Positions 25,932-35,193 of a stretch of 64,000 nucleotides of DNA are shown here, piece after piece. The stretch lies in assembly GCF_029893345.1 (NCBI RefSeq), contig NZ_JARXVE010000014.1:39594-103593 (forward strand), given 5' to 3'. A program made the position numbers and the translations under genes. Below the pieces are notes generated by a model. That model was not told where the DNA came from, did not search any database, and worked only from the letters and a program-made list of their open reading frames with translations. Source of the DNA: Mycolicibacterium frederiksbergense (GTDB lineage Bacteria; Actinomycetota; Actinomycetes; Mycobacteriales; Mycobacteriaceae). Position 1 is the first letter of the stretch. Every line of letters begins with the position of its first letter.

Positions 25932-27245
25932 ATGAGCGATATCGCGTCGCTTCCGCCGGGGCCCCGGTTGCCCGGCTCGGTGCAGACGGCGCTGATGCTG
26001 CGTTACTGGCCGCGGTTCGTATCCGCCTGTCGGCGCCGCTACGGTGACGTGTTCACCCTGCGGGTCGCGTCGCTCGGGACGGTGGTGTACCTGGCCGACC
26101 CGGATGACATCAAGCTGGTGTTCGCCGGAGACCCGACGATTTACCATGCCGGGGAAGCCAATTCGATGCTGGCCAGCCTGCTCGGTGACAGTTCGGTGCT
26201 GGTGATCGACGAGGATGTGCACCGGGACCGGCGGCGGCTGATGCTGGCACCGTTCCAGCGCGACGCGGTGGCGCGGCAGACTGCCGTGATGGCCGAGGTC
26301 GCCGCGGAAAATGTCGCGGGTTGGCCGGTGGGCACAGCCTTTTCGGCGGCCCCGAAGATGGCCGAGATCACCCTGGAGGTGATCCTGCGGACGGTGATCG
26401 GGGTGTCGGATCCGGCCCGGCTGGCCGCGCTGCGGCGGGTGATGCCGCGGCTGCTCGACGTGGGGTCGTGGGAAGTGCTGGCGATGGCCAGCCCCGGCAT
26501 GCTGCGACGGCGTCCGTGGCGAATCCTGCGGCGCCGCATCGAGGAGGCCGATCGGCTGTTGTACGCCGAGATCGCCGACCGCCGCGCCGACCCGGCATTG
26601 GCGCAGCGCACCGATGCGTTGGCCATGCTGGTGCGTGCCGCGAACGAGGACGGGCGCACCATGACCGACCGGGAGCTGCGCGATCAGCTGATGACCTTGC
26701 TGGTCGCCGGGCATGAGACCACCGCGACCGGCCTGTCGTGGGCGCTGGAGCGGCTCATCCGGCATCCCGCGGTCCTGGACAAGGCGGTGCGGGCGGCCCG
26801 GGCGGATGGGCCGGAGGGGGATGAGTACCTGGATGCGGTGGCCAAGGAGACCCTGCGGACCCGGCCGGTGGTGTTCGACGTGGGCCGGATACTGACCGAG
26901 CCGGTCGACCTGGCCGGCTACCGGCTGCCGGCCGGGGTGATGGTGGCCCCGGGCATCGGACTGGTGCATGCCAGCGATGAGTTGTATCCCGATCCCTCCC
27001 GGTTCGACCCGGACCGGATGCTGGGCGTGGCGTACGGGCCCACGGTGTGGTTCCCGTTCGGCGGGGGTAATCGCCGCTGCCTGGGTGCCACCTTCGCGAT
27101 GGTCGAGCTGCGGGTGGTGCTCCGCGAAATCCTGCGCCGGGTCGATCTTTTCACCACCACCACTGCTGGGGAGCGTCAGCGGGTGAAGAATGTGACGCTG
27201 GTGCCGCACCGCGGGGCACGAATCTGCGTGAAGGCAAGTTCGTAG
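25932..27245 (+). CDS. Cytochrome P450 (CYP135/138-like)
   Basis: 437-residue soluble P450. Present are the N-terminal proline hinge LPPGPRLPG, the I-helix AGHETTATGLSWALE, the ExxR helix KETLRTRP and the heme-ligand loop PFGGGNRRCLG (Cys near 385). A purine-rich stretch precedes the ATG. The N-terminus and I-helix resemble the CYP135/CYP138 group of M. tuberculosis. The substrate is unknown and no ferredoxin gene adjoins. Confidence 0.9.
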   Translation: MSDIASLPPGPRLPGSVQTALMLRYWPRFVSACRRRYGDVFTLRVASLGTVVYLADPDDIKLVFAGDPTIYHAGEANSMLASLLGDSSVLVIDEDVHRDRRRLMLAPFQRDAVARQTAVMAEVAAENVAGWPVGTAFSAAPKMAEITLEVILRTVIGVSDPARLAALRRVMPRLLDVGSWEVLAMASPGMLRRRPWRILRRRIEEADRLLYAEIADRRADPALAQRTDALAMLVRAANEDGRTMTDRELRDQLMTLLVAGHETTATGLSWALERLIRHPAVLDKAVRAARADGPEGDEYLDAVAKETLRTRPVVFDVGRILTEPVDLAGYRLPAGVMVAPGIGLVHASDELYPDPSRFDPDRMLGVAYGPTVWFPFGGGNRRCLGATFAMVELRVVLREILRRVDLFTTTTAGERQRVKNVTLVPHRGARICVKASS

Positions 27246-27284
27246 CCCTTGGCGGTGGGTCAGTGCCTGTTACTCCGGTGCTGG

Positions 27285-28469
27285 TCACCCGATCTGGTAG
27301 TCGGGTAGGACGAGGTTGTCGCGCACACTGCCGGCGAACAGCCCCGCCACTGGGCGCCCAAGGTTCATCGCGCGCATCGCCACGTTGCGCCACCACAACC
27401 CGAACCGGGTTCTGGTGGCGAAGAAACCGAGCATCCGTTCGGCACCGGCCTGCTTACCCTCGATGAACGGCCGAAGTCGCGATTCGTAGCACTCGAAGGC
27501 GCGAACGTAATCGCAGCCGGAGCGGGTGAGTTCCCCGGCCAGGGCGTACGCCTCGGTGATGGCCAGCCCGGTGCCCTCACCGCCGAGCAGTGAGATGCAG
27601 CCCGCCGCGTCGCCGATCAACAGCGTCCTCTCGTGGGACCAACTGTCCATCCGGATTTGGCTCACCACGTCGAAGTAGAGGTCGTCGACGCCGTCCACCG
27701 CGGCCAGGATCTGTCGACATTGCCAGCCAGCATCGTCGAACTGATTGTGTAACTGCTCTTTTGGCGTCATGCCGTGGTCGTCGTGTTGGTCACGGAACAC
27801 GAACAGGAACATGGTGCGGTCGCCGCGCAACGTGAACTGGCCCACCTGCCGGCCGGGGACGCTGTAGGTGAGGTACAGATCGGATCTGGCTTCCCCGGAG
27901 CGGGGTCGGTAGCCGTCGACGACGCAGGCGGCGACCTTGCAGCCCAGGTAGTGCTCGAATCGCTCCTCTGGTCCGAAGACCAGACGGCGCACGTTGGAGT
28001 GCAGGCCGTCGGCGCCGATGATCAGGTCGAAGTCGTCGGCGGCCCTGTTCTCGAACGTCACCCGGACGTCGTCGGGGCGCTGGTCGATGCCGGTGATGCT
28101 GTCGGCGAACACGGTCGGCACGGTGTGCTCAACGGTGCGGTAGATGGCGGCGGCCAGGTCACCGCGGGGCAGGCTGGTGAAGTTGTTGCCGATCATGCGC
28201 CGGAACACCTCGACGCCGAGTTCGGCGCGGGTCGCGCCATCGGATCCGACCGAGCGCACGCACCGCACGTCATAGCCCGCGTCGCGGATGGCCTGCTCGA
28301 TGCCCATGCGCCGGGTCACGCGGTAGCCGATGCCCCAGAAGTCGATCATGTAGCCGCCGGTGCGAAACGCCGGCGCCCGCTCGATCAGGGTCGGGCTGTG
28401 GCCGGCGCGGTGCAGCCAGTGTGCGAGCGCCGTCCCGGCGACCCCGGCCCCACTGATGGCGATCCGCAT
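27285..28469 (-). CDS. FAD-dependent monooxygenase (PHBH fold)
   Basis: 394-residue class A flavoprotein monooxygenase. It shows GAGVAGTALAHWLHRAGH (dinucleotide fold), IIGADGLHSNVRR (DG motif) and TLLIGDAAGCISLLGGEGTGLA (GD motif). Family members hydroxylate aromatics or polyketides, including TetX-type antibiotic inactivation. The short-loop architecture and ERAPAFRTGGYMIDFWGIGY fit the TetX-like branch, but the substrate cannot be fixed from sequence. Convergent with the P450 and divergent from the CoA-transferase. Confidence 0.85.
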   Translation of the reverse strand: MRIAISGAGVAGTALAHWLHRAGHSPTLIERAPAFRTGGYMIDFWGIGYRVTRRMGIEQAIRDAGYDVRCVRSVGSDGATRAELGVEVFRRMIGNNFTSLPRGDLAAAIYRTVEHTVPTVFADSITGIDQRPDDVRVTFENRAADDFDLIIGADGLHSNVRRLVFGPEERFEHYLGCKVAACVVDGYRPRSGEARSDLYLTYSVPGRQVGQFTLRGDRTMFLFVFRDQHDDHGMTPKEQLHNQFDDAGWQCRQILAAVDGVDDLYFDVVSQIRMDSWSHERTLLIGDAAGCISLLGGEGTGLAITEAYALAGELTRSGCDYVRAFECYESRLRPFIEGKQAGAERMLGFFATRTRFGLWWRNVAMRAMNLGRPVAGLFAGSVRDNLVLPDYQIG

Positions 28470-28556
28470 GACAACTCGATGCTACGTACCGGCGAGGTGG
28501 TTGCGATCGATTGTTGCCATCTGCGCGGTCGGGCCGGCTCGGGCATGCTGATTGGC

Positions 28557-30539
28557 ATGGGCGTTTCCGGTGACTCGACGGCGGCCCGGGTGATGACCGC
28601 GCGGAACAAGGTCATCACCGCCGCCGAGGCCGTCGCGCTGATCCGTGATGGTGACACCATCGCGATCGAAGGTTTCGTCGGACAGTGTTTCGCCGAGGAA
28701 CTGACCCTGGCGCTGGAAGCACGGTTCCTGGAGGCCGGCGGTCCTGGAGACCTGACGTTGATCTTCACGGTCGCGCAGGGCGACGGTCATGGGCGGGGAT
28801 TCGACCGGCTGTGCCATGACGGGCTGCTGAAACGGGTCATCGGCGGTCATTGGGGCATGTCGCCGGGTCTCGGAAAGCTCGCGGTCGACAACAAGATCGA
28901 GGCGTACTGCCTGCCGCAGGGAGTGATCGCCCAATTGTTCCGGGACACCGCCGCCGACAAGCCCGGCCTGCTCACCGGGGTGGGGCTGGGTACCTTCATC
29001 GACCCGCGCAACGGCGGAGGGAAGATCAACCAGCGGACCGTCGAGGACCGCGTCGCACTGATGACCATCGAAGGTCAAGAGTACCTGTTCTACAAGGCAT
29101 TCGAATCCCTCGACGTCGCCTTCTTGCGGGGCACCACGGCCGATCCGGACGGCAATATCACCATGGAACGCGAGGCGTTGTTCATGGAGTCCCTCGCCAT
29201 CGCCACCGCCGTGCACAATCGCGGCGGGCTGGTCATAGTCCAGGTGGAACGGATCGCGGAGTCGGACTCGTTGTCCCCCAAGGATGTGAAGATCCCCGGC
29301 GTGCTCGTCGACTGCGTGGTGGTGTCACAGCCGGACCATCATCGACAGACTTGGGGAACCCAGTACTCACCGGCCATGAGCGGTGAGCTGCGGGTGCCGC
29401 TGTCGTCGCTACCGCCGCTGGAACTGAACGAACGCAAGATCATCGCCCGCCGGGCGGCCATGGAGCTGCGGCCGAATTCAGTGGTGAACCTGGGCATCGG
29501 GATGCCCGAAGGTATCGCCAATGTGGCCGCCGAAGAACACCTCCTGGAGTTCATCACCATGACTGCCGAGCCCGGGGTGATCGGTGGGATGCCGACGGGT
29601 GGAAAGGATTTCGGGTCATCCATGAACGCCGATGCGATACTCGACCAACCCGCCCAGTTCGATTTCTACGACGGCGGTGGCCTGGACGCGGCATTCCTGG
29701 GGCTCGCACAGGTCGATGCTGCGGGCAATGTCAACGTCAGCCAGTTCGGGCAAAAGCTGGCCGGCCCCGGTGGGTTCATCAACATCAGCCAGAACGCCAA
29801 GAAGGTGGTGTTCGTCGGGACGTGTGTGGCGCCGTCGCGGACGAAGGTGACCGACGGGCGCTTGGTGGTCACCGATGGCGATGCCATCGCGAAGTTCGTT
29901 CAAGAGGTTCAGCAGTGCACCTTCAGCGGCAGGCACGCGGCGGCGGCCGCGAAACAGGTGCTGTACGTGACTGAGCGCTGCGTCTTCTCCCTGCAGCCCG
30001 ACGGGCTCCATCTCGTCGAGATCGCACCCGGTATCGACCTCGACAAGGATGTCCTGGCGCACCTCGAGTTCACCCCGATCATCGACCCTGAGCTAAAGCT
30101 GATGGATGCCAGGATCTTTCGTGATGAGCCGATGGGGCTCGACCGGGATCTGCTCAGCGTTCCGCTGGAGGCCCGGTTCTCCTACGATGCCGCCCGCAAC
30201 ATCTTCTTCATCAACATGGAGGGGGCGTCGCTGCACACACCCGCCGATATCGAGGTGATCATCTCCGAGATCGACCGGCGACTGGCCGCATTGGGCAAGA
30301 AGGTCCACGTCGCTGCCAACTACGACAACTTCTATCTGCCCCCACATCTGACGGACCAGTACGTCTCCGCCGTCGTCGACCTGGCGAGTCGGTATTACGA
30401 CGGGGTCACCCGCTATACCACCAGCGCGTTCATGCGCCTCAAGCTCAGCGGCCATCTCTCCGAACGCGGGCTTGCGCCGCACATCTATGAGTCCCGCCAA
30501 GAGGCCCTGGACTGGCTGCACCAGCACATGAATACCTAG
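28557..30539 (+). CDS. Acyl-CoA:carboxylate CoA-transferase (YdiF-like, fused subunits)
   Basis: 660-residue family I CoA-transferase with alpha and beta halves in one chain. It moves CoA between a short acyl-CoA and acetate or a 3-oxoacid. The catalytic glutamate lies in TMTAEPGVIGG (about Glu338), at the start of the second half; NLGIGMPEGIA and DFYDGGGLD are also typical. The first ATG options (28545, 28557) have weak ribosome sites. A hairpin follows the stop. Confidence 0.88.
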   Translation: MGVSGDSTAARVMTARNKVITAAEAVALIRDGDTIAIEGFVGQCFAEELTLALEARFLEAGGPGDLTLIFTVAQGDGHGRGFDRLCHDGLLKRVIGGHWGMSPGLGKLAVDNKIEAYCLPQGVIAQLFRDTAADKPGLLTGVGLGTFIDPRNGGGKINQRTVEDRVALMTIEGQEYLFYKAFESLDVAFLRGTTADPDGNITMEREALFMESLAIATAVHNRGGLVIVQVERIAESDSLSPKDVKIPGVLVDCVVVSQPDHHRQTWGTQYSPAMSGELRVPLSSLPPLELNERKIIARRAAMELRPNSVVNLGIGMPEGIANVAAEEHLLEFITMTAEPGVIGGMPTGGKDFGSSMNADAILDQPAQFDFYDGGGLDAAFLGLAQVDAAGNVNVSQFGQKLAGPGGFINISQNAKKVVFVGTCVAPSRTKVTDGRLVVTDGDAIAKFVQEVQQCTFSGRHAAAAAKQVLYVTERCVFSLQPDGLHLVEIAPGIDLDKDVLAHLEFTPIIDPELKLMDARIFRDEPMGLDRDLLSVPLEARFSYDAARNIFFINMEGASLHTPADIEVIISEIDRRLAALGKKVHVAANYDNFYLPPHLTDQYVSAVVDLASRYYDGVTRYTTSAFMRLKLSGHLSERGLAPHIYESRQEALDWLHQHMNT

Positions 30540-30564
30540 GGCTGGACAGGCCCGATGTCCAGCC
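30540..30564 (+). terminator. Hairpin after CoA-transferase
   Basis: A perfect 9-bp inverted repeat, GGCTGGACA (30540-30548) with TGTCCAGCC (30556-30564) and a 7-nt loop, starts immediately after the stop codon. Confidence 0.7.
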
Positions 30565-30595
30565 GAGTGTCAGATGTACGTGCCAAGCTGGGGTC

Positions 30596-31624
30596 ATGGC
30601 CGCGAAACGATCGCCGCACCGCGCCGACCTGGTGCTGTCTGGGGGCGGGGTCAAAGGTATCGGGCTGGTCGGAGCCGTCGTCGCCCTCAAGGACGCGGGG
30701 TACGCGATCGAGCGGGTCTCGGGCACCTCGGCGGGCTCAATGGTCGGCGCGGTGGTGGCCGCGGCGGCGCAACATGACGGGCTGACCAGTGCACAGCTGC
30801 GCGAGCTGGTGCTGAGTGTGCCGTACCGCAAGTTCCGCGACAGCGGGCCGGTCGAGAGCATCCCGGTGCTGGGCTCGGTGTGGGGGCTGCTGCGCGAGAC
30901 GGGCATCTATCGTGGCGATTTCGCTCATGCCTGGATACGCCGGGAGCTGAAGAACCTGGGCGTCAGCACCTTTGGTGATCTGGCCATCGACGACACGAAC
31001 CTGCTGCCGGAGCGCCGCTACCGGCTGGTGGTCACGGTGGCCGACCTGACCACCGGGCAACTGGTGCGGCTGCCCTGGGACTACCGCCGGGTCTACGGGC
31101 TGGACCCCGATGAACAGTCCGTCGCCGACGCGGTGCGGGCCTCGATGGCGATCCCGTTCCTGTATCAGCCGGTCACGCTGAAAACCGCTGCCGGTCAACC
31201 GTGCACCTTGGTGGACGGCGGGGTGCTGTCGAACTTCCCGATCGACTCCTTCGACCGCCCCGACGGCAAGGCGCCGCGCTGGCCCACATTCGGGGCGACG
31301 GTGCTGCCGTACCTGCCCGCGCCGAGCGTCGATCAGCTCATTCCCGGGCTGGGGATGTTGCGCTGCGGTTGGCCGTCCTTCCTGGAAAGCCTGATCACCA
31401 CCATGCTGGTCGGCCACGACCAGGCCCACCTCAGCCAGCCCTGGGTGAAGGTGCGGGCGATCCAGGTGGATTCGACCGACGTCGGGGTGCTCGACTTCGA
31501 CATCACCACTGCGCAGGCCGAAGCGCTGTACGACAAGGGCTACGCGGCGACGATGGAGTTCCTGTCCACCTGGGACTGGCAGGGCTATTTGGACCGGTTC
31601 CGCCGGGCGCACCGGGTGGATTAG
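30596..31624 (+). CDS. Patatin-like phospholipase
   Basis: 342-residue lipid acyl hydrolase. The oxyanion loop is GGGVKG (about 16-21), the nucleophile serine is in GTSAG (about 42-46) and the catalytic aspartate in VDGGV. No signal peptide is present, so it acts inside the cell or at the membrane. Most mycobacteria carry several patatins. It stands alone, 56 bp after the CoA-transferase. Confidence 0.9.
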   Translation: MAAKRSPHRADLVLSGGGVKGIGLVGAVVALKDAGYAIERVSGTSAGSMVGAVVAAAAQHDGLTSAQLRELVLSVPYRKFRDSGPVESIPVLGSVWGLLRETGIYRGDFAHAWIRRELKNLGVSTFGDLAIDDTNLLPERRYRLVVTVADLTTGQLVRLPWDYRRVYGLDPDEQSVADAVRASMAIPFLYQPVTLKTAAGQPCTLVDGGVLSNFPIDSFDRPDGKAPRWPTFGATVLPYLPAPSVDQLIPGLGMLRCGWPSFLESLITTMLVGHDQAHLSQPWVKVRAIQVDSTDVGVLDFDITTAQAEALYDKGYAATMEFLSTWDWQGYLDRFRRAHRVD

Positions 31625-31640
31625 CTTTTCGCGGCTCGTT

Positions 31641-31654
31641 CCCCCGATCGGGGG
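31641..31654. repeat. Perfect 14-bp palindrome
   Basis: CCCCCGATCGGGGG lies 16 bp past the patatin stop. It may end patatin transcription or act as an operator for the small secreted protein gene downstream. Confidence 0.4.
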
Positions 31655-31783
31655 ACATGGGATTGGTCCGGTGCATGGGCCGGTCGGTCGATACTGGCGC
31701 GGGTCGGTGCGGGGCATTCTTATTTCAACGCCGGAACACACCGGAAGAAATAACCAAAAGCCTTATCCGACAAAGGAGTCGAC

Positions 31784-31996
31784 ATGAGCACCATCGCCCG
31801 CCGCATCGCCGCCGGTTTCGCCCTCGCCGCCGCTCCGGCGTTGATCGCCCTGGGTGCCGCCACCGCTCACGCCGACGGCTCGACCCTGAACACCGGTCCG
31901 TCGGTCGGCTCGCATCACGCCTTCCCGCATCAGACCAACGCCCCGCAGCCGGGCAGCTCGGTGCATCACCACCACCAGAACAACCACGCCAACTAG
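31784..31996 (+). CDS. Small secreted histidine-rich protein
   Basis: 70 residues. The signal peptide (RRIAAGFALAAAPALIALGA) has likely cleavage at AHA-D, leaving a mature peptide of about 38 residues with eight histidines, including HHHH near the end. The ATG has AAAGGAG upstream. Similar short exported proteins are common in mycobacteria. The histidines suggest divalent-metal binding, which is inference. Confidence 0.7.
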   Translation: MSTIARRIAAGFALAAAPALIALGAATAHADGSTLNTGPSVGSHHAFPHQTNAPQPGSSVHHHHQNNHAN

Positions 31997-32007
31997 ATCG
32001 GGGAGGC

Positions 32008-32041
32008 GAGGGCCCGGGCGCAAGCCAGCGTCCGGGCTCTC
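32008..32041. terminator. Bidirectional hairpin terminator
   Basis: A 14-bp stem (32008-32021 with 32028-32041, two G-T pairs) with a 6-nt loop sits between the convergent His-rich and NYN genes. Confidence 0.75.
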
Positions 32042-32046
32042 TGATG

Positions 32047-32895
32047 TCAGGAGTGGCCCGGTGCGCGCAGCTTCACCAGCCGTGTCGTCGAACTCTCGTC
32101 CAACTCGACAACATCGGAGCGCGACCGCAGGAAATCACTGAACGACCGGAAACCCAGCGACTTCTCATTGAATGAGGGGTCCATCCGTTTCATCTGCCCC
32201 TTGACCGCGGAATTGTGCAGCCACTCCACGTCGTCCTTCTCCAGGCCGATCTGCAGGGCGCGGGTCAGCAGGGCGGTGGCCTCGGCCTGCGGGTCGGGTT
32301 CTTCCTTCCTGCGGGTGCGTTTCTGCTGCTTGGGCTGCGGGACGGGCTCGGTGGTGGGGATGCCGGGCAGCGAGTCGTAGACGACGAACTCGTCGCACGC
32401 GGCGGCCAACATCCGGCTGGAGGAGCCGGCGACCCCGATGCCGACGACGTAGCGGCCCAGCCGTTTGCAGCGCTGGGCGAGCGGGATGTAGTCGGAGTCG
32501 CCGGCCACGATCACCACGTGGGTGAGGTCGGGTAGCCGGAACATGTCTTCGACCGTGTCGACGGCGAGCCGGATGTCGGCGCCGTTCTTGCCGTATGCGG
32601 CGGCCGGGAAGAGTTGCACCAGGTCGACGGCGCGGCCGACGAGCTGCTGCTGGTATTCGGCGTTGACCTCGGTAGACCAGTCCGCGTAGGCGCGGGTGAG
32701 CACCAGGGTGCCGAAAGACGAGGCGAAATCCAGGATCGCGCCGATATCGACGGTGGATTTGGTGAGTTTTTCGGGTTCCAGGCCCTTGGCTTTGTCTTTT
32801 TGAAACGAATTGCGGCCGTTGACCTGGTCATAGCGGGAGATGACGATGTTGTCGAAGTCGAGGTAGACCGCGACGCGGGTGGCGGGTTCGGTCAT
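32047..32895 (-). CDS. NYN-domain (LabA/DUF88-type) putative RNase with OST-HTH tail
   Basis: 282 residues. The N-terminal NYN/PIN-like domain (1-165) starts VAVYLDFDNIV and has acidic metal-site residues in DIRLAVDTVEDM and VAGDSDYIPLAQRCKRLG. A basic linker (PKQQKRTRRKEE) leads to a C-terminal LOTUS/OST-HTH-like domain (about 205-282, WLHNSAVKGQMKRMDPSFNE). This pairing suggests an RNA-targeted nuclease. ATG 32895 is chosen; GTG 32925 is possible. Confidence 0.85.
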   Translation of the reverse strand: MTEPATRVAVYLDFDNIVISRYDQVNGRNSFQKDKAKGLEPEKLTKSTVDIGAILDFASSFGTLVLTRAYADWSTEVNAEYQQQLVGRAVDLVQLFPAAAYGKNGADIRLAVDTVEDMFRLPDLTHVVIVAGDSDYIPLAQRCKRLGRYVVGIGVAGSSSRMLAAACDEFVVYDSLPGIPTTEPVPQPKQQKRTRRKEEPDPQAEATALLTRALQIGLEKDDVEWLHNSAVKGQMKRMDPSFNEKSLGFRSFSDFLRSRSDVVELDESSTTRLVKLRAPGHS

Positions 32896-33029
32896 CGTCT
32901 CAGTCTGGCGCATATGTGTTCTCACGGCTTTCGACTGTGCAAATTACGACCTACGCCGGTATGCGCAGTCCTAAAGTGGATTTGTCGTCGCGACACATCT
33001 GCTCGTGAAGGAGAAACGAGAGAAAACCT

Positions 33030-34280
33030 ATGGTTGCGAAGGTCACGGGGGAGGGGCTGGCCGATGTCGTCGTTACCGCGGCCACATCGACGACTTCCCT
33101 TGCGTCCCAGGCCGAGGAGACCTGGCAGCTGTTGCTGGAGGGTCGAAGCGGTATCCGCACTCTCGACAAGCCATTCGTCGCCGAGTTCAACTCGCCGGTG
33201 CGCATCGGCGGACAGCTGACGGAGAGTTTTGACCAGACCCTGACCCGCGTTGAGCAGCGCCGTCTTTCGTATATGGGGCAGATGTCCACGGTGCTCGGGC
33301 GTCGACTCTGGGAGAGTGCCGGATCACCCGAAATCGACACCAGGCGGTTACTCGTGTCGATCGGGCTGGCGTTCGGCTCGACCGAAGAGCTGATCCTGCA
33401 ATACAACACCTGGTTGGAGAAGGGCTTGCGCGCGGTGCCCCCGACCGCGATCCAGAAGTACATGCCCAACGCGCCGGCGGCCGCGGTGGGATTGCAGCGT
33501 GGGGCGAAGGCGGGCGTCATCTCTCCGCAGATGGCTGACGCCTCGGGGGCGGCGGCCATCGCGCATGCGTGGCAACACATCATCGTCGGTGACGCCGACA
33601 TCGCGATCTGCGGTGCCGTCGAGACCTGGATCGAGGCGGTGCCGGTCGCGGCATTCAGCCGGCTGGGCATCATGTCGACCGACAACGACGATCCTGCCGC
33701 CGCGTGCCGTCCGTTCGACAAGCACCGCGACGGCATGGTGTTCGGTGAAGCCGGCGCGTTGATGCTGATCGAAACCGAGGAGCACGCCAAGGCGCGTGGT
33801 GCGCCGATTCTGGCCCGGCTGATGGGTGTCGGCATCACGGCTGACTGTTATGACGCCGTCATGCCCGACCCGGACGGGGAGCGGGCCGGCGACGCCATCA
33901 CCCGGGCCATCGAACTAGCCGGCCTGACCCCGGCCGATATCGATCATGTCAACGCGCACGCCACCGGAACGGTGTTCGGCGATCAGGCCGAGGCCCGTGC
34001 GCTGCACAATGCGCTCGGCAAGCACGTGCCCGCGGTGTATGCGCCGAAGGCGGCGTTGGGCCACTCAATGGGCTCGGCCGGGGCGGTGGAGGCGGTGCTG
34101 ACTGTGCAGGCGCTGCGTGATGGCATCATCCCGCCCACCCTCAACCTGAAGAACCGGGATCCCGAGATCGATCTCGATGTGGTGGCCGATGAGCCGCGCC
34201 GCGGACATTACCGCTACGCGATCAGCGACTCATTCGGGTTCGGCGGAAACAACGTGGTGTTGGCCTTCGGCGCCTATTAG
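33030..34280 (+). CDS. KasA/KasB-like ketosynthase with catalytic Cys replaced by Asp
   Basis: 416-residue beta-ketoacyl-ACP synthase fold, closest in pattern to mycobacterial KasA/KasB (ETEEHAKARGAPILARLMG, SFGFGGNN). Both catalytic histidines remain (VNAHATGT and LGHSMGSAG). The nucleophile motif, normally SACxSG, reads MADASG, with Asp170 in the cysteine position (codon gac). It cannot form the acyl-thioester of a condensing enzyme. It might decarboxylate malonyl-ACP, as KSQ domains do, or serve as a structural partner. It converges on the cyclopropane synthase pair, leaving 3 bp between stops. Confidence 0.88.
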   Translation: MVAKVTGEGLADVVVTAATSTTSLASQAEETWQLLLEGRSGIRTLDKPFVAEFNSPVRIGGQLTESFDQTLTRVEQRRLSYMGQMSTVLGRRLWESAGSPEIDTRRLLVSIGLAFGSTEELILQYNTWLEKGLRAVPPTAIQKYMPNAPAAAVGLQRGAKAGVISPQMADASGAAAIAHAWQHIIVGDADIAICGAVETWIEAVPVAAFSRLGIMSTDNDDPAAACRPFDKHRDGMVFGEAGALMLIETEEHAKARGAPILARLMGVGITADCYDAVMPDPDGERAGDAITRAIELAGLTPADIDHVNAHATGTVFGDQAEARALHNALGKHVPAVYAPKAALGHSMGSAGAVEAVLTVQALRDGIIPPTLNLKNRDPEIDLDVVADEPRRGHYRYAISDSFGFGGNNVVLAFGAY

Positions 34281-34283
34281 GGC

Positions 34284-35174
34284 CTATCCGGGGCGTTTGG
34301 TGAAGGTGAACTGTGCCACCTCGGCGATGCCGCGCCGGAAGAAGTCGGCGCAGCCGGTGATGTAGTGCATGTAACGGTCGTAGACCTCTTCGGATGTGGT
34401 GGCGATCGCCTCGTCGCGGTGCGCGGCCAGATTCGCCGCCCAGGTATCCAGGGTTCGCACGTAGTGGGCGTTCATCCGCTGCGGTTCGTCTTCGGAAAAT
34501 CCTGCGTTCGAAGAGAATTCGAACATGTCCTGATCCGACGGCAGCTGTCCGCCCGGGAAGATCTCCCTGCCGATGAACCGGGTGAATTTCATGTCGCTCA
34601 GGGTGATGGCGATGCCGTGCTCACGCCAGTAGTTGATCGGATGGGTGAAAATCGTCTCGATGACCATGCGCCCGTCGGCGGGCAGCACGCGGTAGGTGGT
34701 ATCGAAAAACGCTGCATACCGCGATTTCCCGAAGGCTTCGAACGCTTCGATGCTGACGATGCGGTCAGCCGAGCCGTTGAACTCTTCCCAACCCCGCAGC
34801 TCGACCAGGTGCGAGCGGTCGGTGTCGACGTGCTCCAAAAGGCGTTGACAGTAGGCGAACTGGTTCTTGCTCAAGGTCAGACCGATGACGTTGACGTCGT
34901 ACTTCTCGATCGCGCGTCTCATCAGCGCGCCCCAGCCGCAGCCCACCTCGAGCAGCGTCATACCCGGCTGCAGATCCAGCTTGCCCAGCGCGAGGTCGAC
35001 TTTCGCCATCTGGGCTTGTTCGAGTGTCATGTCGTCGCGCTCGTAGAACGCGCAACTGTAGGTCCGTGACGGGTCTTGGAACAGTCCGAAGAACTCGTCG
35101 GAGAGATCGTAATGAGCTTGCACGTCCTCGAAATACGGCCGCAACGGTGCCGTTCCCGATCTGCTCTCAGCCAT
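34284..35174 (-). CDS. Mycolic acid methyltransferase family, atypical active site
   Basis: 296-residue SAM-dependent methyltransferase of the CmaA/MmaA/PcaA family. The SAM loop is LEVGCGWGALM and the C-terminal cysteine is in YITGCADFF. The bicarbonate-site histidines of typical cyclopropane synthases are missing: FEHFG reads FEAFG (Ala147) and LLHTI reads VIETI (Glu173). GAGGAGG stands 8 nt before the ATG, 19 bp after the stop of its paralogue, so the two form an operon. It may carry out another methyl-transfer chemistry or be inactive. Confidence 0.87.
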   Translation of the reverse strand: MAESRSGTAPLRPYFEDVQAHYDLSDEFFGLFQDPSRTYSCAFYERDDMTLEQAQMAKVDLALGKLDLQPGMTLLEVGCGWGALMRRAIEKYDVNVIGLTLSKNQFAYCQRLLEHVDTDRSHLVELRGWEEFNGSADRIVSIEAFEAFGKSRYAAFFDTTYRVLPADGRMVIETIFTHPINYWREHGIAITLSDMKFTRFIGREIFPGGQLPSDQDMFEFSSNAGFSEDEPQRMNAHYVRTLDTWAANLAAHRDEAIATTSEEVYDRYMHYITGCADFFRRGIAEVAQFTFTKRPG

Positions 35175-35193
35175 GTGCGTGGCCTCCTCGGAG

